A stretch of DNA of 64,000 nucleotides from Lysobacter sp. 5GHs7-4 (GCF_021284765.1 NZ_CP089924.1:1816001-1880000); one strand, 5' to 3'. Shown: positions 8,471 through 16,877, numbered from the stretch's first letter. Numbers and translations are program-made. The notes: generated by a model from the sequence alone, not told the origin.

Positions 8471-9154
8471 ATGCCGCGCCACCGCCGCGGTTTCGACACC
8501 GACGCCGCCTACGCCCACCTGGCCAAACGCGACCGCAAGCTGGCCGCATGGATGAAGAAGGTCGGCCCGATCGCGCCCGATCCGCGCTGGCGCAAGCGCT
8601 TCGATCCGGTCGATGCGCTGGCGCGCGCGATTTTGTACCAGCAGCTCAGCGGCAAGGTCGCGGCGACCATCGTCGGCCGCGTCGAGACCGCGATCGCCAG
8701 CGACCGCTTCCATTGCGACACCCTGGCGCGCTGCGACGACGCCACGATCCGCGCCTGCGGCGTGTCGGGCAACAAGCTGCTGGCCTTGCGCGATCTGGCG
8801 CTGCGCGAATCGCGCGGCGAAGTGCCCGACCTGCGGCGCATGAGCACGATGGACAACGACGCCATCGTCGAAGCGCTGGTGCCGATCCGCGGCATCGGCC
8901 GCTGGACGGTGGAGATGATGCTGATGTTCCGCCTCGGCCGCCCGGACATCCTGCCGGTGGACGACCTGGGCATCCGCAAGGGCGCGCAGGCGGTGGACCG
9001 GCTCGACGCCATGCCGACGCCGAAGGAACTGGCCGAGATCGGCGAGCGCTGGGGCCCGTACCGCAGCTACGCCAGCCTGTATCTGTGGCGCATCGCCGAT
9101 CTGGCGATGCCGGGCAAAGCCGAGGTCAAGCCGACCAAGCGGTCGCAGGATTGA
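8471..9154 (+). CDS. DNA-3-methyladenine glycosylase II, AlkA/Mag type
   Basis: A 227-residue HhH-GPD superfamily base-excision glycosylase. The helix-hairpin-helix is at about 136-157 (LVPIRGIGRWTVEMMLMF) and the catalytic Asp lies in 'ILPVDDLGIRKG' (164/165). 'ARAILYQQLSGKVAATI' matches the conserved N-terminal helices. It removes alkylated bases such as 3-methyladenine. It lacks the N-terminal beta-domain of E. coli AlkA, so it is closer to the shorter Mag1/AlkA forms. No Fe-S cysteine cluster is present, which argues against Nth/MutY. Confidence 0.92.
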   Translation: MPRHRRGFDTDAAYAHLAKRDRKLAAWMKKVGPIAPDPRWRKRFDPVDALARAILYQQLSGKVAATIVGRVETAIASDRFHCDTLARCDDATIRACGVSGNKLLALRDLALRESRGEVPDLRRMSTMDNDAIVEALVPIRGIGRWTVEMMLMFRLGRPDILPVDDLGIRKGAQAVDRLDAMPTPKELAEIGERWGPYRSYASLYLWRIADLAMPGKAEVKPTKRSQD

Positions 9155-9212
9155 ATCGGGGCGGAAGAGGCGAACGATGTGTCGTGTCGCGGCGCTTGTT
9201 GGGGCCGCGCGA

Positions 9213-9245
9213 CGATGCGGTTCGCTGCGCTCGCCGCATCCTACG
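9213..9245. repeat. GATGCGG hairpin repeat (REP-like)
   Basis: GATGCGG (9214-9220) and CCGCATC (9234-9240) form a stem around TTCGCTGCGCTCG, followed by CTACG. Relatives of the same unit lie at 19555-19590, 19605-19640 and, inverted, 19741-19775. Here it sits between convergent genes and may help to end transcription of both. Confidence 0.75.
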
Positions 9246-9251
9246 GCGTCG

Positions 9252-9932
9252 CTACGGTGCCGGTCGCGCGATCAGGATCAGCGACGCCGGCCGGCCCGTG
9301 TGCGGGTGCAACGGTTCTTCGATTTCGAGCAGGCGCAGGCCGCAGCGCGCCAACAGCGCCAACCAGCCGCTCAACGTGCGGAAATACCACGGCGCCGGCT
9401 CGGCGAAGTCGCCTTCGCAACCGGCCCAGGAGCCCGCTCGCCAGCCATCGACATACGGCGCGTCGCCGCAACCCAGGATCGGGTGCAGGGTCTGCACGAT
9501 CGCGCGGCCGTCGGGTCGCAGCAGGCGCGGCAGCGCGCTCAACAAGGATTCGACGTCGGCCTCGCCGATCAGAGAGAAGTTGCAGACCGCGGCGTCGTAG
9601 CGCGTGTCCAAGGCGCCTTGTGCGATCTGCGCGTACGTCAGGGCCAGATAGCGCTCGCCGCCGCCGGCCGCGCGCGCCGCATCGACCAGCGCCGGCACCG
9701 CATCGACGGCGGTGACGGACAGGCCCTGCGCGGCGAGCGCGCGCGCCAGCCAGCCTTCGCCGCAACCCAGGTCCAGCACCTCGCGTGGCGCTTGCCGCAG
9801 CACCGCCTCGATGATGGCGCGGTCGGTGACCAGGCGCCGGCTCTCGATGCCGTGCTCGCGCACGCTGCGCGTCCACGGCGCGGCGTTGCGCTGCCAGGCG
9901 GCGAGCACGGCCCGGTCGTCGTGCGTGCTCAT
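9252..9932 (-). CDS. Class I SAM-dependent methyltransferase
   Basis: A 226-residue Rossmann-fold methyltransferase. Motif I is 'REVLDLGCGEGWLARAL' at about 51-67, motif II contains 'VTAVDAVPALVDAARAA', and the post-motif region is 'YDAAVCNFSLIGEADVESLL' in ubiE/COQ5-like style. The substrate is unknown. Its ATG overlaps the stop of the upstream acyltransferase by four bases (ATGA), so the two are coupled and may modify the same exported or cell-surface molecule (inference). Confidence 0.87.
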   Translation of the reverse strand: MSTHDDRAVLAAWQRNAAPWTRSVREHGIESRRLVTDRAIIEAVLRQAPREVLDLGCGEGWLARALAAQGLSVTAVDAVPALVDAARAAGGGERYLALTYAQIAQGALDTRYDAAVCNFSLIGEADVESLLSALPRLLRPDGRAIVQTLHPILGCGDAPYVDGWRAGSWAGCEGDFAEPAPWYFRTLSGWLALLARCGLRLLEIEEPLHPHTGRPASLILIARPAP

Positions 9933-11026
9933 TCGCGCGGCGCGTTCGCGGCAACGGCGCCGCCGCCGGCCGGTTCGGCCGCCGCCGGCGCATGCGGATC
10001 GTTGCGCGCGCCGAAGCGCGATTTCAGGCGCAGCGCCGGGCGTTCGACCAGATGCCAGGACAGCGCCGCCAGCGTGCCCGCGATCAGGGTCGCCCACAGG
10101 GTGTTCATCAGCGGACCGGTGCTGGGCGCGTAGTGCTGCACCAGTTGCTGCGCCGGCCAGCCGTACAGGTACAGCCCGTAGGACAGATCGGTGCGGCGGA
10201 TCTGCGGCAGGCGCGGCACGAAGGCCAGGAACAAGGTGGTGTAGCTCAGGGCGACGAAATACCCAAGGTAGTAGTAGCTGCTGCCGCGCAGCAGCGCCGC
10301 CGCCACCAGCACCAGCGCCAGCAGCCACCAGCGCAGCGGCACGCGGTCGCGGTTGACCCAGGCCAGGCTGCCGGTGAGGAAGTAGGCCGTGCAGTACAGC
10401 CAGTTGATCTTTTCCGGCGACAGCGTCTGGCCGCCGTACTTGACCACGCCGAAGATCAGCAGCGCCACGCACAGCAGGTTGAAGCGCAGCCGCGGCAGCA
10501 AGCGCAGCAGGCCGATCAGCGCCAGCCACAGGTACAGCCGCACCTCGATCGGCAGCGACCACAGCGAGCCGTTGATGGCGTGACTGGGCAAAGTCTCGAA
10601 CACGCCCGGCAGGAAGTACTGGGTGTCGCGGCTGAGCAGGGCGTTGGCGCGCAGGTACTTCCAGGTCTGCGGCGAACTCCAGTAGTCGGCCGCGGTGGTC
10701 AGCCACGGCCCCAGCACCAGCACCGACAGCGCCACGCACACGATCAGGGCCGGGAAGATCCGCAACGCGCGCGCGGCGACGTAGCCGGCCAGGCGATTGC
10801 GTTCCAGGCTGGCGGCGATCAGGAAGCCGCTGATCACGAAGAACATGTCCACCGCGATGCCGCCGGCGAACTTGATCTGCACCAGCTGCAGCAACAGGTC
10901 CTGGCCGCCGCTGGCGGTGACCGCGTAGCTGTGGCCGTAGATCACCAGCCAGGCCGCGACCAGGCGGATCAGGTTGAAGTTGTTGCGTGGCTGGGCATGG
11001 CCCTCGGCCAGGGTGCGCGGGGTCAT
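9929..11026 (-). CDS. Acyltransferase 3 family membrane protein (OafA/YrhL-like)
   Basis: A 365-residue polytopic membrane protein with about ten hydrophobic segments. It begins with the family hallmark 'NFNLIRLVAAWLVIYGHSYA' (catalytic-type His near 32) and continues 'FFVISGFLIAASLERNRLAG', both typical of Acyltransf_3. Such enzymes O-acetylate or succinylate polysaccharides, lipids or antibiotics at the inner membrane. It is coupled by ATGA to the downstream methyltransferase. The 160-bp gap upstream separates it from the hydrolase gene at 11190. Confidence 0.92.
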   Translation of the reverse strand: MTPRTLAEGHAQPRNNFNLIRLVAAWLVIYGHSYAVTASGGQDLLLQLVQIKFAGGIAVDMFFVISGFLIAASLERNRLAGYVAARALRIFPALIVCVALSVLVLGPWLTTAADYWSSPQTWKYLRANALLSRDTQYFLPGVFETLPSHAINGSLWSLPIEVRLYLWLALIGLLRLLPRLRFNLLCVALLIFGVVKYGGQTLSPEKINWLYCTAYFLTGSLAWVNRDRVPLRWWLLALVLVAAALLRGSSYYYLGYFVALSYTTLFLAFVPRLPQIRRTDLSYGLYLYGWPAQQLVQHYAPSTGPLMNTLWATLIAGTLAALSWHLVERPALRLKSRFGARNDPHAPAAAEPAGGGAVAANAPRE

Positions 11027-11189
11027 GCGATTGCGTGCCGCATCAGTCGCCGAACTCTACGTCGGCGTTGCCGACACATGCCTGCCACTGGCCGTGTCGG
11101 TTTGGGGCCTGCTGCAACGTCATGCCGGGTCCTGAGTGGGTGGCGGAATCGGCGCATTGTGCCCGATCTGGAGCCCGCGCCGCCCGGCT

Positions 11190-11675
11190 TTACTCCAGGC
11201 GGCGCCAGGCCGCGCGTGCGGCCAGCACGGCGCAGCCGAACCCGCCCAGCGCCACGCACCACAGATGCAGCGCGTCCACCGAGATCCAGCGCAGCAGGGG
11301 ATTGGCCGGCGACCAGGGCCAGGCCGGCTGCAGGTCGTAGTGCATGATCGCGTCCAACAGCACGTGCGAGTAGGTGCCGATCAGGCCGCCCGCGAACGCG
11401 GCGCGCCAGGTGAACGGCGCATGCGGGATGCGCAGCCAGCGCAGGCATGCGGCGCTGATCGGCTTGCCGATCGCGCCCGCGAGCAGGCCGATCAGCAAGG
11501 CGCCGATCAGGCTGTGCGTGCGTCCGTGCAGTACCGCCCAGCCGCGCAGGATGCCGATCAGCGGTTCGATGTCCATCAGCACCTGCGCGCCGCCGAACAC
11601 CATGAAGCTGAAGTGGCGGCCGCCGATGGCCTTGAGCGCGAGGCCGGGGCCGAGGTGGATCGGCGTGAACGGCAT
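11190..11675 (-). CDS. Putative membrane metal-dependent hydrolase (YdjM/DUF457-like)
   Basis: A 161-residue protein starting MPFTPIHLGPGLALKAI, with four hydrophobic stretches. The conserved polar pattern of the YdjM/DUF457 inner-membrane hydrolases is visible: an early His (PIHLG), Asp/Glu in 'QVLMDIEPLIG', 'LHGRTHSLIG', and 'TYSHVLLDAIMHYD' near residue 100. The ATG at 11675 lies four bases after the stop of the GNAT gene, so they are probably co-transcribed. Enzymatic activity for this family is predicted rather than proven. Confidence 0.75.
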   Translation of the reverse strand: MPFTPIHLGPGLALKAIGGRHFSFMVFGGAQVLMDIEPLIGILRGWAVLHGRTHSLIGALLIGLLAGAIGKPISAACLRWLRIPHAPFTWRAAFAGGLIGTYSHVLLDAIMHYDLQPAWPWSPANPLLRWISVDALHLWCVALGGFGCAVLAARAAWRRLE

Positions 11676-11679
11676 GCGC

Positions 11680-12114
11680 TTAGCCCTGCGCGTCCAGCGG
11701 CAGCGCGACCACCACCATCGTCGCTTCCTGGCCGCCCACCGACGCGTACAGCGCGCGCGCGGCGGCGTTGCCGAGTTCGGTGCCGACCCAGGCCTCGTGG
11801 CAGCCCAGCGTGCGCGCATGCGCGAGCAGCGCGTCTAGCAGACACCGGCCGATGCCCTGGCGCTGCTGCGCGGCGCTCACGCCGACCTCGTTGACCCACA
11901 GCGCCGGCGGCTTGTCCGGGTGCACGTAGTGCAGCGCCGAGGCCATGCCGACGACCACGCCGTCCAGCAGCGCGACCGCGAGGTGGTGGCGCGGATCGGC
12001 GAAGAATTCGCCGGCCCAGCGCGGGTCGATCGCGCCGTCGAAGACGTCGTCGGCGACGCGCGCCAGCACGCCGGCCTCGTCGCGGCCCAGCAATCGCACC
12101 TCGACCGCGCTCAC
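11680..12114 (-). CDS. GNAT acetyltransferase resembling AAC(3)-I
   Basis: A 144-residue single-domain GNAT. The stretch 'HYVHPDKPPALWVNEVGVSA' followed by 'QQRQGIGRCLLDALLAHART' closely recalls the aminoglycoside 3-N-acetyltransferase I group, including its acetyl-CoA loop Q-R-Q-G-I-G. Whether it acts on aminoglycosides is not shown; many chromosomal relatives have other substrates. The start is GTG at 12114, forming a GTGA overlap with the stop of the NIPSNAP gene. Confidence 0.82.
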   Translation of the reverse strand: MSAVEVRLLGRDEAGVLARVADDVFDGAIDPRWAGEFFADPRHHLAVALLDGVVVGMASALHYVHPDKPPALWVNEVGVSAAQQRQGIGRCLLDALLAHARTLGCHEAWVGTELGNAAARALYASVGGQEATMVVVALPLDAQG

Positions 12115-12416
12115 TCCAGCACCGGCCGGTAGAAGCTGCGCTCGTAGCTGAGGAAGCAGCGCGTGTCCTCGTAGTAGCGCACCGCGGCCTGGCAATCGGG
12201 ATCGACGGCGGCGCGGCTGCGGTAGGCCTCGTACTCGGCCAGGCTGGGGAAGGAGAACAGCGCCAGGGCGATGTTGCTGGGGCCTTCGCCGGGCAGGAAG
12301 TAGCCGTGGTGGGTGCCGCCGTGGCGCTGCACCAGCGGGATCCACATGCGCGCGTAGGTTTCGAACTCGGCCAGCTTGGCCGGGTCCAGCACGTAGCGCA
12401 GGTAACAGGTGATCAA
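12111..12416 (-). CDS. NIPSNAP family protein
   Basis: A 101-residue ferredoxin-like (dimeric alpha-beta barrel) protein with the NIPSNAP core: 'CYLRYVLDPAKLAEFETYAR', 'GGTHHGYFLPGEGPSNIALA', and 'SYERSFYRPVLE' at the end. The start is TTG at 12416, supported by GGGAG six bases upstream and by alignment from memory to proteins beginning MITCYLRY. Function is unknown, although these proteins are often found beside acetyltransferases as here. It is coupled to the downstream GNAT gene by a GTGA overlap. Confidence 0.88.
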   Translation of the reverse strand: MITCYLRYVLDPAKLAEFETYARMWIPLVQRHGGTHHGYFLPGEGPSNIALALFSFPSLAEYEAYRSRAAVDPDCQAAVRYYEDTRCFLSYERSFYRPVLE

Positions 12417-12479
12417 GATCGGCTCCCGGTGGCGCGCGCGGCGCGGGCTGGCATCGTAGCGCGGCGGTCGCGGGCGCGA

Positions 12480-13280
12480 TCAGGCGAGGTCGAAACGCCA
12501 GTGCCAGGGTTCGTAGACGATGCCGTGCGGATTGTCGCGCGGATAGCTCATGACGAAACCGTAGCCGCCGGCCTGCGCGCGCAGCCAGGCGAAGGCGGCG
12601 GTGCGCTCGAACGATTCTTCCGCCGGCGGCTCGTCGGGTGCGCCGATGTCCAGGGCCAGGCCGGAATGGTGCTCGCTGTAGCCGGGCGCGGCGTTGACGG
12701 TGAGGATCTGTTCGACGCTTTGCCCGCGCGCGAGCTTGCGTTCGAAGATGCCCAGCTGGTAGTCGTGGCTGCGATAGCCGGAGATCGCCTCCAGCACCAC
12801 GCCGTCGCGCAGCGCCGCCGCGTGCAGGTGGGTCCAGGCGCGCGCCGCGCGCGGATGCAGCCACAGCGGGCGGCGGTAGCGGTCGTGGCCGGCGTAGGCG
12901 AGGCGGTCGGGCTCCGGCACCAGCGGCAGGCCGGTGCGCTCGCCGTAGGCCTGGTCCAGGCCCAGCCAAGCCAGGCGTTCTTCCAGGCGGTCCAGCGGCA
13001 ACGCGCTCACCCGCTCCAGGCCGGCGCGGCGCAGGCTGAAGTGATGCTCCATCGCGTCCAGCGCGGCGTCCAGGCCGGGCTCGTGGCCCAGGTGCGGAAT
13101 CAGCGGCAGCAAGCCTTCGGGCAGGTCGGCGGCGAGGTATTGGCCGTCGCGCTTGCGCCGCAGCACGTGGCGCGCGCGCGACAGCGCGCGGGCGTCGTGA
13201 TTGCTGCGCGCGCGCAGCAGGCCGCCGGGCCACAGCTCGATGTCGGGGGTGTTGATCAGGACCGGAACGGTGCCGCGCAT
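12480..13280 (-). CDS. M15-family D,D-carboxypeptidase (VanY-like)
   Basis: A 266-residue protein. The C-terminal half carries the full M15B signature: 'SGYRSHDYQLGIFERK' (about 167-182), SxHxxGxxxD in 'YSEHHSGLALDIG' with zinc ligands His204 and Asp211, and the third His in 'YEPWHWRF' (His260). These enzymes cut the terminal D-Ala from peptidoglycan stem peptides. The first 120 residues form an additional domain I do not recognise. There is no signal peptide, which is unusual for an enzyme acting in the periplasm and suggests a cytoplasmic LdcB/recycling-like role or an unusual export route. Confidence 0.85.
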   Translation of the reverse strand: MRGTVPVLINTPDIELWPGGLLRARSNHDARALSRARHVLRRKRDGQYLAADLPEGLLPLIPHLGHEPGLDAALDAMEHHFSLRRAGLERVSALPLDRLEERLAWLGLDQAYGERTGLPLVPEPDRLAYAGHDRYRRPLWLHPRAARAWTHLHAAALRDGVVLEAISGYRSHDYQLGIFERKLARGQSVEQILTVNAAPGYSEHHSGLALDIGAPDEPPAEESFERTAAFAWLRAQAGGYGFVMSYPRDNPHGIVYEPWHWRFDLA

Positions 13281-13289
13281 GCGTGCAGG

Positions 13290-13835
13290 TTAACGGCTGC
13301 GGGCGCGCCTTGCCACGTCCTGCAGCGCATCCAGCAAGGCCTGCGGCTGTTGCAGCGACAGCAGCAGCGTGGCGCCGTCGCCGCGTGGCGGCAGGCACAG
13401 CACGCGCCGGTAGCCGGTGAGCAGGCAGAAGGCCTTGCGCCAGCCCTCGCGCATGCGGAACCAGCCGGCTTTGTAGCCGGGCAGGGCGACGCCGAAGGTC
13501 TTGATCGAGGGCCGCAGGCCGGTGTGTTCGTCGAGGTCGACGATGCGCGCGTGTTGCAGGTCCAACTGCGCCACCGCGACCTTGCAAGTGTGCGGGCCGG
13601 CCTTGACCGTGAGCAGGTCGGCGTCGAGTTCGACCGCGCGCCGGCGCGCGCCCACCCAGATCAGGCCGACGGCCACGGCCAGCGCCGGCAGCGCGAACCA
13701 CAGCAGTTGCAGCACCTTGGGATCCTGCGGCGCGCGCAGCAGGGCGAACGCCACGCCCAGCAGCGCCATGCCCAGCGAGAGCGCCGGTACCACCAGCGCG
13801 CCCCGGCCGGGTGCGACGACGGCGTAGCCGCGCAT
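13290..13835 (-). CDS. Membrane protein with bacterial PH-like domain
   Basis: A 181-residue protein with two N-terminal membrane helices (about 14-34 and 41-61) followed by a soluble domain (VELDADLLTVKAGPHTCKVA ... ARIVDLDEHTGLRPSIKTFG) that resembles bPH/PH-like domains. The basic 'GWFRMREGWRKAFCLLTGYR' and 'VLCLPPRGDGATLLLSLQQP' fit this fold. It starts one base after the stop of the 48-residue membrane protein and ends nine bases before the VanY-like gene. It is probably a component of the SPFH-gene transcript. Confidence 0.75.
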   Translation of the reverse strand: MRGYAVVAPGRGALVVPALSLGMALLGVAFALLRAPQDPKVLQLLWFALPALAVAVGLIWVGARRRAVELDADLLTVKAGPHTCKVAVAQLDLQHARIVDLDEHTGLRPSIKTFGVALPGYKAGWFRMREGWRKAFCLLTGYRRVLCLPPRGDGATLLLSLQQPQALLDALQDVARRARSR

Positions 13836-13836
13836 C

Positions 13837-13983
13837 TCAGCGCAGCTGCAGCAGCACGCCGGCCATCAGCGCGGCGGCCGACAGCGCCAGCAGCGCGACC
13901 GTGGTCAGCCGCGCCGCGGGTGCGGAGCGGCCGTCGCCCTGGCGCGGATAACGGCGTTCGATCAATTTCACGATATGCAGCAT
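13837..13983 (-). CDS. 48-residue single-pass membrane protein
   Basis: A small protein starting MLHIVKLIERRYPRQGDGRS, with a basic N-terminus and one C-terminal hydrophobic helix (about 25-46, LTTVALLALSAAALMAGVLL). Reality is supported by a near-perfect ribosome site, AAGGAG six bases before the ATG, and by its exact fit between DUF4177 (40 bp upstream) and the PH-domain gene (1 bp downstream). It is not recognisable as a known family and probably sits in the inner membrane with a cytoplasmic basic tail. Confidence 0.7.
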   Translation of the reverse strand: MLHIVKLIERRYPRQGDGRSAPAARLTTVALLALSAAALMAGVLLQLR

Positions 13984-14023
13984 GGCGGTCTCCTTCGCAG
14001 TGCCGGCGCCGCCGACGGGCGCC

Positions 14024-14200
14024 TCAGGCGGGTTGTTTGAAGAACAAGCGGGTGGTGACGCTGTCGAAGCTCACCGACACCAGTTCCCAGCCCAGCGCGC
14101 CGCGCTTGGCCAGTTCGTCGCTGATGCGCTGGGTGGTGGAGGCGCCGAACAGGTGCGGACCGATCTCGCTGACGTGGTACTTCCATTGTTTCTGGCTCAT
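14024..14200 (-). CDS. DUF4177 domain protein
   Basis: A 58-residue protein starting [19 protein letters not shown]. '[20 protein letters not shown]' is the hallmark of DUF4177 (LNxLGxxGWELV-like). The family has no assigned function. Its ATG at 14200 overlaps the stop of the ribbon-helix-helix gene by four bases. Too short for many gene callers, but supported by family resemblance and coupling. Confidence 0.85.
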   Translation of the reverse strand: MSQKQWKYHVSEIGPHLFGASTTQRISDELAKRGALGWELVSVSFDSVTTRLFFKQPA

Positions 14201-14385
14201 GCGTCGTCCGTCTCTTCAGGTGAGGTGGGTTTGGGATGGGGCAGGCGTCCGGCCTTGCGCAGGGCGTCGCGCAGCAGGTACTCGATCTGGGCGTTGAGCG
14301 AGCGCAGTTCGTCGTCGGCCCAGCGCTGCGCCGCCGCCAGCACGTCGGCGTTGATGCGCAGCGGATAGGCTTTCTTCTCGCTCAC
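14197..14385 (-). CDS. Arc-like ribbon-helix-helix DNA-binding protein
   Basis: A 62-residue protein. Residues about 7-45 ([20 protein letters not shown] then [16 protein letters not shown]) form an Arc/CopG ribbon-helix-helix, with beta-strand contacts in 'YPLRIN'. The start is GTG at 14385, overlapping the preceding stop as GTGA. No adjacent toxin is seen, so it is more likely an operon autoregulator than an antitoxin. The palindromic double TGATATCA upstream of the first gene is its candidate operator (inference). Confidence 0.88.
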   Translation of the reverse strand: MSEKKAYPLRINADVLAAAQRWADDELRSLNAQIEYLLRDALRKAGRLPHPKPTSPEETDDA

Positions 14386-14780
14386 CGACGGCGGTTCCGC
14401 GGTTCGTCGCGGGCGCCGTCGTCGCGCCGGTTATGGCCGGGGCTGCGGTAATCGCGCTTGGCGCGCGCCACCGCCAGCAGCAGGGCCACGGCCAGGCCGT
14501 TGACCGCAACCAGCAGCGCCACGGTGACCCACAGCGTGCGGCTGTCGTCGCCGTGGGCCCAGTAGTAGCCCAGCGCCGAGGCGAAGATCGCGATCGACAC
14601 CAGCGCCAGCAGGCGCGCGAACCGCGCGGCGGCTGCGGCCGGATCGCGCAGGCGCGTCGCGTCCAGGCCGTTGATCAGGTGCAGGTTGCCGCGCGACACC
14701 AGCACCGCGGCGATCAGCGTCGGCAGGCCGCTGACGATCATGATCGCGGGCAGGACGTAGGGGCTGTCGGACAGGTTCAT
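14382..14780 (-). CDS. Hypothetical three-helix membrane protein
   Basis: A 132-residue protein with hydrophobic segments at about 8-28, 54-74 and 84-106 and a highly charged C-terminal tail ([20 protein letters not shown]). '[13 protein letters not shown]' is a conspicuous loop. It recalls the DUF3784-type membrane proteins, but I am not sure. It begins seven bases after the SPFH gene and overlaps the RHH gene start, so it belongs to the same transcript and could interact with the SPFH protein in the membrane. Confidence 0.72.
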   Translation of the reverse strand: MNLSDSPYVLPAIMIVSGLPTLIAAVLVSRGNLHLINGLDATRLRDPAAAAARFARLLALVSIAIFASALGYYWAHGDDSRTLWVTVALLVAVNGLAVALLLAVARAKRDYRSPGHNRRDDGARDEPRNRRR

Positions 14781-14787
14781 GCGCGCC

Positions 14788-15651
14788 TCAGTACAGGGTG
14801 CCGGCGTTGACGATGGGCTGGGTGCTGCGGTCGCCGCACAGCACCACCAGCAGGTTGCTGACCATCTGCGCCTTGCGCTCTTCGTCCAATTGCACCACGC
14901 CGTTCTTCTGCAGTTCGGCCAGCGCCATCTCGACCATGCCGACCGCGCCGGCGACGATGCGGGTGCGCGCGGCGATCACCGCGTTGGCCTGCTGGCGCTG
15001 CAGCATGGCGTGGGCGATTTCCGGCGCGTAGGCCAGGTGGCTGATGCGCGCGTCCAGCACTTCCACGCCGGCGTCGGCCAGGCGCTCGGCCAACTCGTCC
15101 TTGAGGTGCTGCGAGATCTCGGCGGCGTGGCTGCGCAGGGCGAGCTGGCCGTCCTCGTGCTGGTCGTAGGGATAGCTGGTGGCCATCGCGCGCAGCGCCG
15201 ATTCGGACTGGATGTGGACGAAGCTTTCGTAGTCGTCGACGTTGTAGACCGCCTCGGCCGAATCGACCACCTGCCAGACGATCACCGCGGCGATCTCGAT
15301 CGGGCTGCCGTCGAGTTCGTTGACCTTGAGCTTGCCGCTTTCGAAGTTGCGCACGCGCTGGCTGACCTTCTTCTTGGCGTAGAAGGGGTTGTTCCAGCGC
15401 AGGCCGTTGTCCTTGACCGTGCCGACGTATTTGCCGAACAGGCTCAGCACGGCGGCCTGGTTGGGCTCGACCTTGTACAGGCCGACCAGGCCGAAAAACA
15501 GCGCGACGCCGATCGCGATGGCGGCGCCGATCTGCAGCTCGGCCTTGCTCGCGACCCCGTCGATGAACAGCCAGAACGCGAGCGCCCCGGCCACCAACAG
15601 GAGCAGCAGGGTCGGAATGCCGGGCAGGGAGCGGGTCGGGTTCTCTTTCAT
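14788..15651 (-). CDS. SPFH/band-7 (stomatin-like) membrane protein
   Basis: A 287-residue protein with two N-terminal hydrophobic segments (about 13-31 and 40-60), then the SPFH domain from about 60 ([40 protein letters not shown]) and a helical region '[20 protein letters not shown]'. SPFH proteins oligomerise at membranes and scaffold proteins or microdomains. It is the first gene of a compact operon with a membrane protein, an RHH regulator, DUF4177, a 48-residue membrane protein and a PH-like protein. No NfeD-type partner is present. Confidence 0.92.
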   Translation of the reverse strand: MKENPTRSLPGIPTLLLLLVAGALAFWLFIDGVASKAELQIGAAIAIGVALFFGLVGLYKVEPNQAAVLSLFGKYVGTVKDNGLRWNNPFYAKKKVSQRVRNFESGKLKVNELDGSPIEIAAVIVWQVVDSAEAVYNVDDYESFVHIQSESALRAMATSYPYDQHEDGQLALRSHAAEISQHLKDELAERLADAGVEVLDARISHLAYAPEIAHAMLQRQQANAVIAARTRIVAGAVGMVEMALAELQKNGVVQLDEERKAQMVSNLLVVLCGDRSTQPIVNAGTLY

Positions 15652-15686
15652 GGCGCGTTCTCGCGTCGTCGATGGGTTCGAGATAG

Positions 15687-15705
15687 TGATATCAAATTGA
15701 TATCA
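15687..15705. promoter_or_regulatory. Double TGATATCA element upstream of SPFH operon
   Basis: TGATATCA-AAT-TGATATCA. Each 8-mer is a perfect palindrome and the 19 bases form a near-perfect larger palindrome, 36 bases before the SPFH start codon. The AT content contrasts with the GC-rich surroundings. It is a likely operator, with the operon-encoded ribbon-helix-helix protein as candidate binder. Confidence 0.6.
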
Positions 15706-15780
15706 GGCGACGCAAGCGGGATCCGACGAGCGGTAACGGGCGTCTGCGCCCTATCCCGAAACTGCGGCGCCGTGACTTCT

Positions 15781-15868
15781 TGTGGGAGCGGCGTGAGCCG
15801 CGATGGGGCGGCCGATCGCTGCGCCGGGCGATCCCGGTGCTTCGATCGCGGCTTACGCCGCTCCCACA
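15781..15868. repeat. Inverted pair of the 24-bp interspersed repeat (BIME-like)
   Basis: A forward copy TGTGGGAGCGGCGTGAGCCG+CGAT at 15781-15804 faces an inverted copy at 15845-15868, with 40 bases between, so the pair can fold into a long hairpin. The element lies between two genes that are transcribed in the same leftward direction. Confidence 0.88.
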
Positions 15869-15959
15869 GAGAGCGGGTGCTCGCATGGCTGGGGCTGGCT
15901 GGAATTGCGTGGTCGCGGCTTGCGCCGCTTCTACCCGGAAGCAGACTGCGCAGCGCCGC

Positions 15960-16877
15960 TCAGGGCGTGATGCGGTACAGCGGCGCGGGCACGAATTCGC
16001 CGGTCGCGTACAGGCTGCGGCCGTCGGCGGCCCAGCCCAGGGCTTCGGCCTGGGGCAGCCAGGGCAGGGGGGTGAGCTTGGGTGGCGCGGCCACCGCCGC
16101 GCTCCAACTCTGGCCGTTGCGGCGCGGGTACAGCAGCAGGTAGCGGTAGGTCATCACCGCCAGGGTGCGCCCGTCCGGCGAGACGTCGGCGGCGGTGACC
16201 TGGCTCTGCAGCCGCGCGCTGCGCGGCTTGCGCTCCAGGTCCTTCGCGCTGGGCTGCGGCACCCCGGCCAGTGCGCCGGCGCGCTGGGCGGTGAGCAGGC
16301 CGTTGCCGGCCGGCCGCAGCGGCAGGGTGAACAGCTCCGGCGGCTGGCGCTTTTTCGAGATCAGCAGGATGCGGCCATTGGCGGCGTCCACCGCCACCGC
16401 CTCGCAATCGCGCGCGCCGTCGGGCCAGCGGAACGCGATCGACCAGGCCGGACGCAGGCGCGCGTTCTCCAGCTTGGCCGGTTCCTCCACCACGTGCAGT
16501 TGCAGGCTGCGGCGCAGGCCGCCGTTGTCGCCGGTGTCGGCGATCAGCAGATAGTTGCGGCCGCCCAGGCGGAACGCGGCGACGTCTTCCCAATCGGTCT
16601 TGGTCACGCCCTCGATGCGGAACGTGGCCAGGCGTTGTCCGTCGTCGCCGACCGCGAACAGCCGTTCGGGATTGCCGCCGTCGTCGATCATCCACAGCAC
16701 GTTCGGATGCCGGCGCGAGGCGGCCAGGCCGCTGATTTCGTCGAGCTGGCCGTCCACCAGCATGCCGCTGAGCTCGCTGCCGGGCTCGCCCGGCTCGTGA
16801 CGCGCGCAGGCGCCCGCCGCGGCCAGGGCTGCGGCGAGAACGACGGCGCGCAGCGGTAGCGGCACGGAACGCGGCAT
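15960..16877 (-). CDS. Exported beta-propeller-like protein, unknown function
   Basis: A 305-residue protein with an N-terminal signal ([20 protein letters not shown]), possibly a lipoprotein although the site AGAC is not a classical lipobox. The body has repeated strand motifs such as '[20 protein letters not shown]', '[19 protein letters not shown]', '[19 protein letters not shown]' and '[20 protein letters not shown]', typical of WD40/TolB-like propellers. ATG at 16877 was preferred to a GTG two codons upstream. It is a stand-alone gene, divergent from purT. Confidence 0.78.
   Translation of the reverse strand: MPRSVPLPLRAVVLAAALAAAGACARHEPGEPGSELSGMLVDGQLDEISGLAASRRHPNVLWMIDDGGNPERLFAVGDDGQRLATFRIEGVTKTDWEDVAAFRLGGRNYLLIADTGDNGGLRRSLQLHVVEEPAKLENARLRPAWSIAFRWPDGARDCEAVAVDAANGRILLISKKRQPPELFTLPLRPAGNGLLTAQRAGALAGVPQPSAKDLERKPRSARLQSQVTAADVSPDGRTLAVMTYRYLLLYPRRNGQSWSAAVAAPPKLTPLPWLPQAEALGWAADGRSLYATGEFVPAPLYRITP

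Noticed and set aside
14197..14385. Antitoxin of a toxin-antitoxin pair
   Set aside because: The RHH protein has no adjacent toxin-like gene. The neighbours are DUF4177 and a membrane protein, so an operon regulator is more likely.
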